Source: Pseudocercospora fijiensis CIRAD86
Lineage: Eukaryota > Ascomycota > Dothideomycetes > Mycosphaerellales > Mycosphaerellaceae
Direction: 5' to 3'
Length of the DNA: 64,000 bases
Assembly: GCF_000340215.1 (NCBI RefSeq)
Contig: NW_006921554.1
Span: 186,001 to 250,000, forward strand
Made by a program: the position numbers and the translations under genes. Shown here piece by piece: positions 1 to 13,036 of this stretch (positions are counted from its first letter, which is position 1; every line of letters begins with the position of its first letter). A model generated the notes under the pieces. The model ran no database searches. It was given only the letters and a program-made list of their open reading frames with translations, and had not been told where the DNA came from.

Positions 1-202
1 CGGAAAGAAGCCTCCTCCTACTAAATAGCCGGCCTATCTAGGGAAGCCTATCGTAGTATAGATATTCTCTAGTAATACGATTAATAGAGAATTAGGGAGC
101 GTTGATAGAGAAGGAGAAGAAGAAGGTATCGAAGGGCTTACGCCCGGAGAGGGGCCGTTTACTAGATAAGCGATTAGTCTAATTACTAAATATAAATCCT
201 AA

Positions 203-814
203 TTATTCCGCTATAAATCGACGCCGAATCTTAGCTAGAAGCTATATATCTCTTTATTAAAGAGTAATCCGCTTCGTATAGATAGTAAGAATATTAGAAA
301 GCTCTAACTCGATTATAAGAAATACCTCCGTAGCTTCCTAAAAAGTACTAATCGCCCTAGCCGTAAATCGTATATCGGATTTAAAATCTAATATAATTTC
401 TCGAACGAGTCGCTAGAAGGGAGCCTTAGGGATTTAAAGCTTAGTCTCCTTTTTATCTTAGAATTTCCGGATCTCGCGAAGGGTAATAGTACCCGGTTTA
501 AAGCGCCGCTTCTTTATTACCGAAACCTACTCTTTACTCTTTTTTATTACAGAAGAATAATTCTTCTTCGCTATAGTCTTCGTCCGCCTACTTTTTTCCC
601 CGCTTTAGCCTTCGCTTATTTAGACGAAGCCGCCTAATTTTTTAATACTATTTTATAAGGAACCCCCTTCCTTTATATATACTACGAATAGTCCTCTTTT
701 TTCGATATCTCGTTCTCGCTATAGTCTTTCTATACTTAGCGTCCTTTACCCTTACTCTTTTCTAAGTTCTTAAGGTATCTTTATATATATTTAGGCGACG
801 AGGGACTAGGGTAT
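203..814 (-). pseudogene. Histone H3-like gene, copy 1 (RIP relic)
   Basis: Reverse complement of the gene described at 13915-14484. The histone-fold part (about 203-490) keeps the order of H3: a GT-initiated alpha-N segment, the APF-(Q)-RLVREI block of helix 1, the ALQEAIEAFL block of helix 2 and a TKRVTL block before helix 3, with stops where Gln or Trp codons stood. The stop TAA at 205-203 matches copy 2. The start is ruined: the ATG of copy 2 is ATA here and a few bases are inserted after it. It lies downstream of the hAT transposase on the same strand, about 400 bases from its end. H3 identity is confident; canonical H3 versus CENP-A-like is not decided. Confidence 0.75.
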
Positions 815-1232
815 ATCGGTAGTACCTAGAAAATCTATAATCCTTTAATTGTAAAAAGATATTAAATGCCTCTTACCTTTCGAACTAAATAGTCTTCTAT
901 TAAACCGTCTTAGTAGGCCCTCGTTAGATTTGTAATTAGTATAGTAGCTATAGGGAGAGGAGGCGGCCGACTTACTAAGGCCTAAAGAGCCGAATACGTA
1001 AGGTATATTTATATTTGGAATATAGGGAAAGGGATAAAGGAGAGGAAGAACGAATAGAGATTTAGAAACAGTAGTAGGCGAGCGGGGTAGGTTACTATAG
1101 CAACTACTCTATTTAGAAAGTTAAAACACGATAGGAACGTATACCGGCTATATACGCTAGCTATATAGGTCGGTTGTATATAGAAACTCTAGTAAAAGTA
1201 GCTATTTACCGGCTATACCTACCGGCTATATT
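815..1232. other. Spacer between hAT transposase and H3-like gene
   Basis: No convincing frame. It is conserved in all three hAT copies (also 13490-13914 and 58380-58815). It holds a cluster of CCGGCTATA-type repeats (about 1146-1235) and a pyrimidine-rich stretch in gene orientation. It could be the H3 promoter or, since a GTAATA follows the last transposase codons, an intron joining the two genes; the sequence does not decide. Confidence 0.4.
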
Positions 1233-1234
1233 AT

Positions 1235-3481
1235 CTTCTATATAAACGCTTCGCCTCCTTTAAGTCGCCCTTAGCCTATATACGCTTCTACTTCTCGACC
1301 TATAGTCGTCTTCTACCTCCGCTATCCTCCTCTTCGTTATCGCTAATAAGGATTTCGCTTAGGGTAAATTTCGTATTCCCTTCGCGCTTTTAGGTTTCTT
1401 CGATCTTAAGCTTTTCTAAATAGTTAATTAGCTCTTTTAATAAGATATATAGTATCTTACCTTAGCGACTCTAGTAGAGGAGGTAGTGTTAGAGTACTAT
1501 AATAGATTCGAAGGTAGTAGACGAGTATATTCGATTAAACCGGCCCTAATAACGAGCGATACTAAAAGATCTCTTATAGTCTATACCTACGCTCGGAATA
1601 GCGAGGACGTCCCGAGCAATCGAAGCTTTCGTTAGAAACTTAGGCTCTAACCGCTACTATATAGCGAGAATATCGTCTTCGAATTTGTCTTAAAAACCGG
1701 TAAGATCTATTAGCCCTCTTTCCGAGCCTATAAGTTTAGTACTTACCTACGCGCCGATAGAGATCGAACTCTCCTTTATTAAGTATAGAACTAACTTACT
1801 CTTCTACCTTTACTTCCTATCTACGAAATAGGTAGGATATCGGAGCCTTCTTAGCCTTCCTTTTCCTAATACGACCTATATTTAGACTAGTTTCTTTCCG
1901 ACGCTTACTAAATATCTTTTCTAGAACCTCCTAATATCGCTTAGGCTATATCTTATTATCCTTCTATTTCTCCTTCTATTAGTATATGTCCTTTTTAACT
2001 AGGTTTAGTAAGTATATAACGCCGTAGAGCTCTTCGAACGACTCGAAGGTAGTAGTATATTATTTGTCTAGCTTAGTATAGGAAGTCTCTATAGCTTTCG
2101 TTATAGCTACTTTCTAAGGGACGCTCTTCTTAGCTACCTTAGCCGCGAGTTCTTTAAGCTTATTAAAGAGCTAGTTATAGTATATAAAGACAAGGTAGAT
2201 CGTCGGTCCTCGGGTTCTTCTAATCGTAGTAGTAACCTTTACGTAATATTTACTAATATCTACGAGATACTCTACTTAGCGCTATTCAAAGTCGAATCGA
2301 ATTAGATCTTAATATCTTAGGTAAAATACAGTAGGCGCTAAGTAGGCCGCTTTTACTATCGTTTATTCTATGCGATATTCTAGGTATCTACTATCTACTT
2401 TAGGGCGCTCGATAAGGGTCTTTTAAATAGCCTTAATCGGTTATATCTCTATAAGCTCGAGTTCGTATAGATTGCTAGACGACGAGGCTAGAAAAAGAGA
2501 GTTAATAGTATCTTAGATTGCCGGCTATAGCTACCGGCTACGGATAAAAGTTATACCTTATTTAAAACGAGAGCGATACTCTCTACCTTATCCTATTTTA
2601 TTACCGTAACGAGTTTCTCGACTCTCGACTTTGCTTTACCCTTATCTAGGACCTTCTATTAGTCGTCGTTCGATAGTATAATTTTAAGCGTCTTAAAGAG
2701 GGCTCGGATCGCGATTTAAACTATATAGGCGAGGTAGGGAAACTTCCGTAGGGATATAACCGCTAATATCGCCTCCTATTCTATAGGTCCGTTAAGACTT
2801 CTTAACTAAGGGTCCTTATTATCTTTTAGGTCGTACGTATCCGAAATTGTAGTAAGCTTAATATTAGGAAGATTAAGCTAGATTATAGACCTTATAATCT
2901 CGTCTATATAGTCGACCCTATTAGTACTATTAGTTATTTCGAAGATAAATACAAGTAGATAGTTTATATAACGCCTTATATAATATTCGATTATTACTCG
3001 CGTTGTCCGTAGTAATCGAGATTAGTTTCGTAGTTATACTAACCCTATCTATTACTATATAGATAAGCTTCGCTATATCCTAACTAGTATAGGAACCTAG
3101 GATTTCTAGGAATCCGATTAGCATTTCTTAGAGTTTCTAATCCGAATTAATAAAGTATAGTATAATAGAGAGGAAGGAGGCCCTTATAGTCTAGCTTAAC
3201 TAGCTATCGATAGTAATAGCTACTCGGCGAGTATTACAGAGAATCTTCCGAATATCGTCTAACGTAGCCTCTTTATTCTTCTCGAATATAGTACGCTAGG
3301 TAGTCGCGCCTAGAAATATAGGGGGGTACTTTATAAGATGTAGGTATATCTTCTATATAGAATTCCTTTTAAAGAAGTCTTCTAGAAGACCGTTTATAAC
3401 TAAAATTTCGTTTACTAGTTACTTAAAATCTTTAGAGGAGAATCCGGAAGCCTTTAATACTTAAGCTTCCTTCTACGTAGC
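1235..3481 (-). pseudogene. hAT transposase, copy 1, exons 2 and 3 (RIP relic)
   Basis: Minus-strand frame collinear with hAT transposases of ascomycetes. It keeps the core stretch ending in ITTDNASNN near 3000-2990, and near the C-terminus a dimerisation region with WW, a (FP)TLSKIARDVLAIPS-like block and ERLFSIARYWGRF-like block (better seen in copy 3). Exon 1 is at 13037-13290 beyond the inserted gypsy A. Introns are predicted at 2488-2556 and 3482-3583/13037-13039. Many TAG/TAA codons replace Gln/Trp, so it cannot make protein. Confidence 0.8.
2488..2556 (-). other. Predicted intron 2 of hAT transposase copy 1, with CCGGCTA repeats
   Basis: On the minus strand it opens with GTATAAC and ends TTTTTCTAG, with a TATTAAC branch-like site. 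The body is made of CCGGTAGCTATAGCCGG-type repeats. The homologous intron of copy 3 is at 60157-60238. Confidence 0.55.
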
Positions 3482-3583
3482 CTATAAAAATTAGTAGTAT
3501 TTATAAGGTTAAATTTAGGAGCCTCTAGCTATAGCCGGCAGCTATAGCCGGTAGCTACGGCCGGTATATTTAGAAAACGTACC
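3482..3583 (-). other. 3' part of transposase intron 1 in copy 1, with CCGGCTA repeats
   Basis: Equivalent to the intact intron 61164-61264. Branch-like TACTAAT and acceptor TTTTATAG are kept. Repeats of the CCGGCTATAGC type fill 3531-3566. Gypsy A was inserted at the 5' splice site, so the first intron bases lie at 13037-13039. Confidence 0.65.
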
Positions 3584-3712
3584 GGTTAGAGAGTTAGAGC
3601 CTAAGGCATCGATAAAGCGGACTTAGTATACTACGAGAGCCCTCTTCCGTACTTAGAACTTCGACCTCTCTACGTATCTATCGAATACATAGTTACTATT
3701 ACACTTCTACTA
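3584..3712 (+). repeat. Gypsy A 5' LTR
   Basis: 129 bp, starting GGTTAGAGAG and ending CTTCTACTA. The end TA probably was CA before RIP. Near identical to 12908-13036: I see two differences, the first base and one C/T at a CpA site. Confidence 0.88.
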
Positions 3713-4249
3713 GCGAGCAGCAAGGGGCTTAAAAGTGCAATAGTTATCGGTATAGAATAGTAGGTATAGCGACAGCGACATATCTAGATAGTTTTAAGGC
3801 ATAGCGATAAGCGTTTAGTATATACAGTTTAAGCGAGAAAGCGAGACGATATAGTATTAGAACACGGCATTAGAATATAGCATTTACAGTATTAGTAATA
3901 GTATCAATAGTAACAGTATATTAAACATTATTTAGTATTAGTATCTTATAGTAATAGCATCGACCGGGCGTACGTATCGCCTTATAGTATTATTTATAGA
4001 AGATACGAATACAGTATTAATAGTATACGCATATATTAGAATTTCCCCTACTAAAAGCACGAGACATATAGGAAGCCCTATATTAGCGTAGACAGCGGCT
4101 TTACGTAAGCGGAAATCACCTACCGAGCCTACCCGTATTTAGTAGCGGTATACCGAAGAGCCCGATATATCGAGAACTACCCGCTCCGATAGGAGGCTTA
4201 AGTAGGTTATATATGCCCGAGGAAGGTAGGAATAGGTAGAACTATATTA

Positions 4250-6530
4250 GAGGCATATAGAAGGTCGTACGGAAGAAGCGTACTAGTTAGGATCTTAAGA
4301 GCCCGGAGTTAGCTAAGAAGATTGCTAATTTTAAAGGATTTTATAGTTAGGGTAATCCTACGGAAATACCTTGTCGAATAAGTAGTAAGAGAGATTAGAA
4401 CGAAGAGGATATTAAGCGGACTATCTATCGGCAAAGCCTAGTATTAAAAGCATTAAAGGCCTTATCTAGAACCTTAGCAAGCTCCCTATTACTATAGAAA
4501 CAGGCCGGCGGAAAGGAGTAGATCTATAGCGATAAGGAGATTAATAGAATTCTCCTAGGGCTTAATCTATATCGCTAATCTCGTAGTATAGGGTATATTA
4601 AGTTTCGATAGGTCTATAGAATAGTACGAAGTTACTACAAGTACCTATATAGTTACGATAAGAAGAAGTAGGAGTAGGAATTTTAGAAGCGTTAGCGATT
4701 AGTACGGTAGAGATTACTCTCGGAGGATTATATAGGACAACTAAAGGAAGTATTCGGGGACCTCGTAGATAATAGAAAATTCCTATTATACTAGTATAAA
4801 GAGCTAAGTAGAAGGGGGCATCCGCAATTACTACGGTCTTATCCCTTATCTAGAAGTAGCTCTCGGCGCTCTTCTAGGTCTTACGCTAATACTAAGACAT
4901 ATATACCGCCGTATTCGCTACCTAACTCTCCTTAGAAATAAGGTAGCAGACCTCCTTCTTTATCCGGATTATTAATATTATCGTTACGCTTATTAATACT
5001 ATTACTACTAAGAAGTCTACTAGTTCCTCCGCTACTAGTACTAAATATAGCGACCGGCGTAGCTAACTTAGAGCTAGTTAGTATATTTATCGGCGAAGAA
5101 GTTAAGGGTAACGTAGAGCGTTAGTAGGATCGATTTAAGCGGCAATAGGATTAGGTTAATAGTAGAGCTAACCTAGTCCGGTAGTATAAAGACTTTAATA
5201 TATAGATAAAGGGCGAGGTAGTACGATAGGTTAATATAGAACTAAAGGACCTAGTATAGAGACCTTACGTTAATAACGCTACGGCGGTTACTATATAGAC
5301 TATTAAGGACAGGTTCTTTACGAAATGGTTAAACGTAGCATTATTAGCTAATAACTCCGTCGAGACTATCGAAGCACTTACGGAAGTAGTATAGAAGAAA
5401 GATAAAGACCTAAGGGAATATTATTATCGTTATATAGTCCTACTCCGCTAGGCAAACGGCAAAGATAATAACACTACTACTAGTACTAAGCGCACTGTTC
5501 TTACTATCGCTATTAAGGGTTTCGTTAATAGCCTCGTAGATAAGAAGCTCTATACCGAGATATAGCGCAAGAAGTAGTCTACCCTAAAGGCGATATTAGC
5601 GGAGGCGGAGGCGGCTTAGCGCCTTATTAAGGATAAGGAGAAGGCTAAGAAGGAATAGAGGGAGTATAAACGTATAGAAGTGCTAAAGGAGGCGGCTATA
5701 TATTAGTCGGTTAGTAAGCAGTTACTATATAACCTTAATTAACGCTTAAAGAGGTACTAAGATACTATAGAGCCTTATAATGCCGATACTAATATAGTAT
5801 AGTCGACTCCGCCGGAAGCTAAGGATTAGTAGGGCTACCTATATTAATATAGCAACGGCTACTATTACTACGCCTTACCTTTACCGATACCTTCTTAATA
5901 GCGCTCCCTATATATACTACCGAGGAATTAGGCCCCGCCGCTACTATAATAGTAAGCTTAGCAACTAGGGTATTAATAAGGACCTCTATAGTAGTAGCGC
6001 TAGGGTTTCTAGTTACGCGCTCTACGTAACAATATAGGACCGGGTTATAGCGAGAACAACCTAATACTAGAATACTATTATACGGCTATACGCCGCAGCC
6101 GTAAGCGTAATAGAGACGTCGACCTAACTCGGTCTTAGAATAGCTATATTAATAGTACAATCTAGTACCGATATAAGTTTAATAATCTATTATACTACGG
6201 GTACAGCTAGTATAGATACCTTAAGCGTAATAATATCTATACGGAAGATTAGCGACTAATACTATAGGAGAGTAGGTTCCTTATATATCTTATATAGGAA
6301 CAACGAGAGGACTTCTTTACTAAGAATCTAGGTACTAACCGAGGCGAGGGCAATCGAGGTAGATATAGTAGCGGTTATAGTAATAATCGTAGGGGTTATA
6401 GCTTATATAGAGGCGGCTGTAGAGGTTATAGTAGCGATCGAAATTATAGTAGAATACCTCCTCCTAGGCCTCCGCTACTAAGCGATCGACTATTAAACGA
6501 CGCGCGGAATAGTAACGCGCTATCGGCGGA
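4250..6530 (+). pseudogene. Gypsy A gag relic
   Basis: Plus-strand frame with lysine/glutamate-rich helical stretches at about 5340-5720, typical of a retrotransposon Gag capsid region, then a Tyr/Arg-rich segment near 6165-6220 that could be a ruined zinc knuckle, then an Arg-Gly-rich tail at 6335-6480 (repeated RGY and RGG-like triplets) suited to RNA binding. Stops are almost all TAG/TAA. The start and end are not fixed; the gag call rests on position upstream of the protease and on composition, not on a clear domain match. Confidence 0.5.
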
Positions 6531-8020
6531 TACTTATTATATCGAAGTGTTACTAAACTAGGATAGTATAAAGATACTAGAAGAGCTACTTGCCGCTATT
6601 ACTATTAGTAAGAAGAGTTAGAGCTAAGACGTCGATACGAATAAAGCCGAGGGACGTAGTAATAGGGAGCCTACCGAGCCTACTAGTAATACGAATAAGA
6701 GAGTTTACTATAATAAGGAGAGCAACGGAGATACCGATATACTAAACATCCTAACTATACGAGTTATTAAGCCTATAAAGGTACGTACCTCGAAGGTCGA
6801 TAAAGGCGCTAAGCCTATAAAGCCTATTAACGGCCTCTTTAACGAACTACCGATTAATATAAAGAAGGTCCTTAGCAACCTAGAGATCCGCTTACTAATC
6901 CTATAGCTTATATAGTAGTTACCGTTCTTCCGTAACCGGTATAAGTACCTCTTCTCGCAACTACGCTTCCGTAAAGTAGGTAAGCGTAAGGCTAAGAAGG
7001 CCGAAGAGGAAGATATAGCGGAGATAATAGAATTAGCCGAGAATAATAGTATTATAGTTACGGAGTTATACGAGATAGTACTACTAGAGACCGTTATAAT
7101 AGAGGTAATAAAGGCTGTCTAGTTATTAACTATAGCCGCTACCGGCCTCGGTAAAGGAATACCTATAGTTACCGCGGAAGATATAATAAAAGAGTACTAG
7201 GTTAGCCTAAGTACTACGATTAATAGTAATAGTAATAGTATTACTATATAGGTATAGGTAAGCATTAGTAGCTAGCGCTAGCGGGACTTAAAGACTAAGG
7301 CCTACTTATTACCTATTAAGATCTATAACGCCGCGAGAGGAAGGGAGGTATAAGTGCCTTATACCTAGTATATTATAAACTAAGGATTAGATTTAAACGT
7401 TATCTACCTATATCTCCGTAAGGGTATAAAGCTATAGCTCTATTCGGTTAAGCTCCTTAGCTTTCTATTACTTAATATAAAGGTCGCCGACGGAGGCTTA
7501 GTTAGTATTATATACTTCTCGATCTTCTACGTTAATATTAGAGGTATTCGGAGGAATATATAGGCGATCTACTATTCTAAGGAACGTAGCAACCTCTTAC
7601 TTATTCTCGGCTTAGCGTTCCTAGACTAAGTTAACGCTATTCTACGTATTAAAGATAGAGCTATAGAAATTAGAGATACTAGTATTAGGGAGTAGGTCGT
7701 CCGTATTAAGATAATACTAAAGTATAGCGACCTACCGAAGTTTATAATAGACATTTAGGACTTAATAAGTCTAAGAGAAGTAAAGGAAATAGAAGAGCGT
7801 AGTAGCGATAAGGAGGAAGAGGATAATATAGATATAGAAGAGCTAAACCGTAATTTAAAAGAGATAGACCTTAGTAATATAAAGGTAACTAGTAGGAAGG
7901 GCTAGGCTTTTTATTAAGTCCTTAGTATAATAAGAAAAGGCTTAGTACTAATATAAATACTAACTATAGCGTCGACGTTAATAGCGCCGAGCTACGATAG
8001 AAGGAGAGCTTTAGAGAAAT

Positions 8021-8068
8021 ACTAGGGTTAGAGTTAGGGTTAGGGTTAGGGTTAGGGTTAGGGTTATA
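8021..8068 (+). repeat. Telomere-like TTAGGG tract inside gypsy A pol
   Basis: Six or so tandem units of GTTAGG with one GTTAGA variant. In the local frame each unit reads TAG-GGT, i.e. Gln-Gly before RIP turned CAG into TAG. It is followed by CCCTAAGGTAA and TTCTCGAAGAA, which also follow the tract in gypsy C at 47670-47735, so it belongs to the element rather than to a chromosome end. Confidence 0.7.
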
Positions 8069-8153
8069 CCCTAAGGTAAGTAATAGCATTTCTCGAAGAA
8101 TTAGGCTATTTAGAGTATATAAGGTCTTAGAGGCAAAAGGCGATTACGTAAGC

Positions 8154-8181
8154 GACAACCCTAACCCTAACCCTTACCCTA
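8154..8181 (+). repeat. Telomere-like CCCTAA tract inside gypsy A pol
   Basis: Three units of CCCTAA plus a variant CCTTACCCTAAG, in opposite sense to the tract at 8021-8068 and about 90 bases from it. In one frame it reads Pro-stop repeats, i.e. Pro-Gln (CCC-CAA) before RIP. Confidence 0.6.
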
Positions 8182-11100
8182 AGCGATACTACGACGTTTC
8201 CGAAGCAACCTACCGCTATAGTACCGAGTACTTCTACTTCCGATATTAGCTAGTAGAAACGACCGATAATTATATAGTTTAAAGTAATAGTATCGATACC
8301 GAGACTTCTATTTATAAGTACCTCGTTATTCGCCGAGTCGAACGCCGAGAAATCGATATAAGTAAGAACCTCGTAGAACTAAAGGAATAGATTAGTACGA
8401 AGAAGATTAAGCTTAGCTCTTTAATACCTAAATCGGATATACTAGAAGTCCTTTAAGTTTTATAGATCTATCGCGATCTAGAAATACTTAAATAAAGAGA
8501 TTTCGGACCTACTATAGATCTAATATAGTATCGTACGATCTTAAAGGAAGGTATATAGGTCTTCTACGCTAAGCTAAAGCGAATAAGCGCGGATAAGGAA
8601 TAGTAGCTAATTAAGTATACTACGGAAGGTCTCGAGAACGGCCTCTTCGAAAGTATAGTAATAGCTAACGGAGAAATTAGTAAGTAGAATACTAACTACG
8701 TTATCGTTGCTAAACTAGGCAAACTATACCTACGCCTTATATTTAATTATTATTATATATAGGAGTAAGAGAGCGGCGAATAGATATAGCTAATAAAAAA
8801 GAGCTAAGAGTTCCTTAGTAACCTAATCTATAGATACTTCTCGAAGTTTAATATTAAAGACGTATACTAGACAATATCGATTTACCCTACTAATAGGCAT
8901 CTCCTAGTATTCTACGTACCTATAATCGGATAGCTCTAACTAACGCGTATACTAATAGGTACTAGATCTTCGAGCTTTACTATAAATAAGTATAGTAACG
9001 TAGCCTTTAGAATAATACCTCTACCGGAGCTAGAACCTTTACTTATCGCCGTCGATACGATAGTCGGCTCGGACTAAGAATAGTAACTACTATATATAAC
9101 TGTTTACGTCGACGATATCTTACTAGCGTACCGAGACTAGAACGCCTAATAGCCCTTTATCCGAGATTACCTCTTCCCTCGCTTAGTATTCGTAAAGATA
9201 AAGCTATCCTTCCGGAAAGTCTATATTAGCTTTAATAAGCTAGAGATACTTAGAGATATATATAAGTTAGGCGGACGGAAGGCATTAAAGCTAGCGAGAG
9301 TATAGAAGATCCTTAACTAGCCGGTACCGTAGAACGCTTATAACGTACGAAGATTTAACGGTATTATTAATACTATACGCGAATATATTAAGAATATAGG
9401 CGAAGTAATAATACCTATCTAGCGACTAATAAGCGATACCCTAGAAGACTAGTAATAGAATAAGGCTACTTAGCTAAGCTTCGACCTCGTTAAGAAACAA
9501 GTAGCATCTATAGTAGAGTAGTATAGATACGACCCGATACTACCGTATAAGATATATTCGGATACTTCTACTAAGGGAGCGGGTTGCTTTATCCGATAGA
9601 GATAGGAGGTTACCTATAATAGCAAGACTACCTACAAATAGGTACCGATACTCTATAACGCCTATCTCTTTAGTAAGACCGAACGTAACTATAGTACCTA
9701 TAAGCGAGAACTAAAGTTAATCGTTTATTTTATCGGCAAACATACCTATATATTCTAAGGACCTATTACTTCTATTATCTATACGGACTATAAGCCTATT
9801 ACTAGCTTTATTAACGCTTAAGTAGATAGGATCTACGTACGCTAGTAAGATACCCTTCGATAGTATAATATCTATATCGAGTATATCGAAGGCCTTCGTA
9901 ACGTAGTAGTAGATACGCTCTCTCGTACGATCTTCGAAGACGATAATAAACAGAATCTTAACGCTAAGACTATCGAACTAAGGAAGGAGTTAGACGTATA
10001 TAATAATAATAACTTATAGGTATAGAAAGATAGTAAAGGAGGCTTTAACGAAACGTTAAATAAACTTTTCGGCGGAGGGGAGAGGTACGAGAAATATATA
10101 CTTAGTAGCATCGAATTAGCAAGCAAGAACAATACTACGTATAAGGAGGTCGATACTAACAATATATAAGTTATCGTAACCTATAGGACCTATAATACTC
10201 GTATTAAAGGCGATAAATACGATACCTACGGCAACGCTATTAATCGATAACTAGGACCTATATATTTCTAGCAACTATAGCCTTATAGCTTCCTTTCTTA
10301 ATAGTATATCCTTAGTAATAATATCGAATACGAGGGCCTTACATTTAACACTACTAAACAGTTTATAATAATACGGAAAGTAGAGATTTATCGTAACTTC
10401 GAAACCGCCGCTAAGATTATAAACGCTAATAACCCTACTAAACAGAAGCTACTTAGCCGTACGGTGCGCGGGTTACGATAGCAACCGGCGATCTAGAACG
10501 AATACCGAGAGGCTATTACGGAATAAGGTAACTACCTAAAGTTTAAAGCAAACCCTAGGCTACTAGAATCTCTTCTAGGCACTAGTAATCGTAAACTTAT
10601 AAAGGTATTACTAACTAATCGAATATAAGGCATTAGGTTTAAAGGATATAAGGCCGATAGGATAAGGGAATATTAGGGCCTAAACCTACTCGGTAAGGCA
10701 CTTATACGGATAAGGGACAGATTAAGGAAGGAGTAAGAGGAGGAAATAAGAGCACTACCGATTAATAATATTACTATCGAAGAGCCGTTGCTATAGATAT
10801 CCTTTAGTAAACCTAAGCAACCGACTAAAGAGGCAATAATAAAGGTACCTATCCTAGATTGCCTAGAGATCGGATATAAGATTCTTTATATCTATAAGAG
10901 TAGCGATCCGAGCTAGATATACTATAACCCTTACTACGAACACCTTTAATATAAGGTACCGAATATTATACTAGGGACGCTATTAGATAAGGACTTAGCG
11001 CTTACTAAGCAATAGTACGGTAACATTGTAAGGTACTACAAATACTAATAGATCCCTTAGACCTAGACTAAGGCCGTATATAGGAGCTTTAAGACTATTG

Positions 11101-12907
11101 CCGCTAGCTATCGATACTATATAGCGACTAGTATCTTATAGAGATATATTATTACGGATCGAATTAATAGGCGACGGATCCTAGTACCCTACTTATTACT
11201 ATACGAGATTGTACTATTACTATAGAAACTATACGATAAAGTAGGTTACTTTAATAAGCGTATCGTTTACTAGAAGCTTATTAACCGAGTGTTCTAGCTA
11301 GGCATATATAGCAATATTATTAAATACGTTAAGGGTTGCTTCTACTACGTACTCTAGAGACTAGCAAACCCGATATATCTATACAAAGTCTTCTATATAC
11401 TATATCCTAGTAAGGTTGTCGAGATTAATTTAATAGGGCCGTTCCCGCTAGAACGTACTAGAATTAGTAAGAAGCCGTATCGATATTTGCTCGTAGTCGT
11501 AGATATCTTCTTACGCTTCGGCGAGGTAAAGCTATTAGAAGATAAGGAAACAGAGACTGTATATATAGTACTAGATAAGGTCTTCGACGCTTCTACGGAC
11601 CCTATAGTAGTATTCTATAATCCCGGTACTAAGTTTGTAATAGTAATAGAGCACCTTCGATAGGATAGGGGCATCTACGTAATACTAGGGCCTATAGGAA
11701 GTAAGCGACTTACTAGCTCCGTAGAAATATTAAACCGAGTTATTCGTCGATTACTTAAGCGTAATAATAATAGTTACCTAATAGACCTAAATAGATACCC
11801 GATTAAGCAACTCGGCGGCTAGGTTACTAATACTATTAAGGTAATAAGGTATACTAATTATAGGTATATCGAGGGTATCGGATATTTACCTACGGAGATT
11901 AAGTTAGGCCTCCGACCGGAAGAGCTTAGTAATAAGGCCGATCTCTATCCTTCCGTACGACGATAGGAATTAATTACCGTATTAGAAGGCGTTAAAGAAG
12001 CTAATATAGCAATAGTTGATTTAATTAACAATAAGCCCGAAATCGACGTTAACGCTACTACTACGAGTTAGTAGCTAAAGGTGCTATATACTAGCCTCTT
12101 TAATATACTAGAGTACCTTACAATCCGGTATCGCGTTTGCTCGGAAGTACGTCGCCGTAGTAAGGTAGTATTAGCTAAGCGTATTAGACGTCTTTATTAG
12201 TTAATAAATATATAGCCTCTACTTAGACCTAGTAATCTCGTTCTTCTAAAGAATTAGTTAATCCGTTAAAAGAGTTAGTAACTATCCTAGACTAGCCTCT
12301 TCCGTATTAAACAATTAAGCGATAATATAGATAATGCTTTCGAGTTATAGACTATCGATAGAACTAAGTTACTATAGGGCCTTTATTATCGTAAGCACTT
12401 ATAAAAGTTTACGCCTAGAAGTAGATACCTAGTAAAGTAGCAGATCGATATACTAGAAGGACTACTATAGCCGCGCACACTATATCTAAAGAAGGTTACG
12501 AAGAAGGTAGAAGTATATTACCGATTTAACTTACGTAATAACGCTTAGTAATTAACAATCGATCGATACCTCCGAGACCTCCGTAATAGTTACTTATTAT
12601 CGATATCGATCGACCCTTCTAACGTATAGTATTATACGCCCCGTAGCCTATCGCTTACACTCGCTTACTAAGCATTGTTATAAGGGCATAGATATATAGG
12701 TTAGATTAGAGTTATAGATAGAAGTATAGATTAGATATAGTAACCGGCGTATTACCGGCGTAAGAGACTAATTTATATAATACCCTAGGGACTAATTAGT
12801 ATATAAATATACTTCTTTTATATAATCTACCGTTATAGCGGATAGAATATTAGACAAGGCAATAGCGACACTGTATCGTAGGCTCTACGACTTGTAGATA
12901 AGGGAGT

Positions 12908-13036
12908 AGTTAGAGAGTTAGAGCCTAAGGCATCGATAAAGCGGACTTAGTATACTACGAGAGCCCTCTTCCGTACTTAGAACTTCGACCTCTCTACGTA
13001 TCTATCGAATATATAGTTACTATTACACTTCTACTA
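12908..13036 (+). repeat. Gypsy A 3' LTR
   Basis: 129 bp partner of 3584-3712. A purine-rich GATAAGGGAGTA just upstream is a likely polypurine tract. Confidence 0.88.

Larger units (their letters stand above)
7340..12670 (+). pseudogene. Gypsy A pol relic: protease, RT, RNase H, integrase
   Basis: Domains in order. Retropepsin-like region about 7360-7690 (DGGLV, then LLILGLAFLD). Reverse transcriptase about 8500-9290 with VYVDDIL at 9102-9122. RNase H about 9540-9940 with SKTERNYSTYKREL and a following YTD.KPITSF block, ending in the IEGLRNVVVDTLSRTIF stretch typical of the RNase H tail. Integrase: H2C2 finger region about 11230-11350 (His and Cys partly turned to Tyr), catalytic core 11395-11640 with INLIGPFP (Asp to Asn by RIP) and FYNPGTKF (second Asp to Asn). 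Telomere-like tracts lie in the linker at 8021-8068 and 8154-8181. Non-functional. Confidence 0.88.
3584..13036 (+). mobile_element. Gypsy A: Ty3/gypsy LTR retrotransposon, full length, RIP-inactivated
   Basis: Bounded by 129-bp direct repeats and a 4-bp target duplication TACC (3580-3583 and 13037-13040). The uninterrupted target is seen at 61261-61266 in hAT copy 3. The internal region reads gag, protease, reverse transcriptase, RNase H, integrase on the plus strand, the Ty3/gypsy order. Total 9,453 bp, with very short LTRs for its length. Confidence 0.92.

Noticed and set aside
8021..8181. A fused or healed chromosome end (interstitial telomere)
   Set aside because: The tracts are inside pol frames, share element flanks with gypsy C and fit CAGGGT to TAGGGT by RIP.
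9872..10162. 96-codon minus-strand open frame
   Set aside because: Antisense of gypsy A pol just after RNase H; low-complexity Leu/Ser composition is the mirror of a Glu/Arg-rich coding strand.
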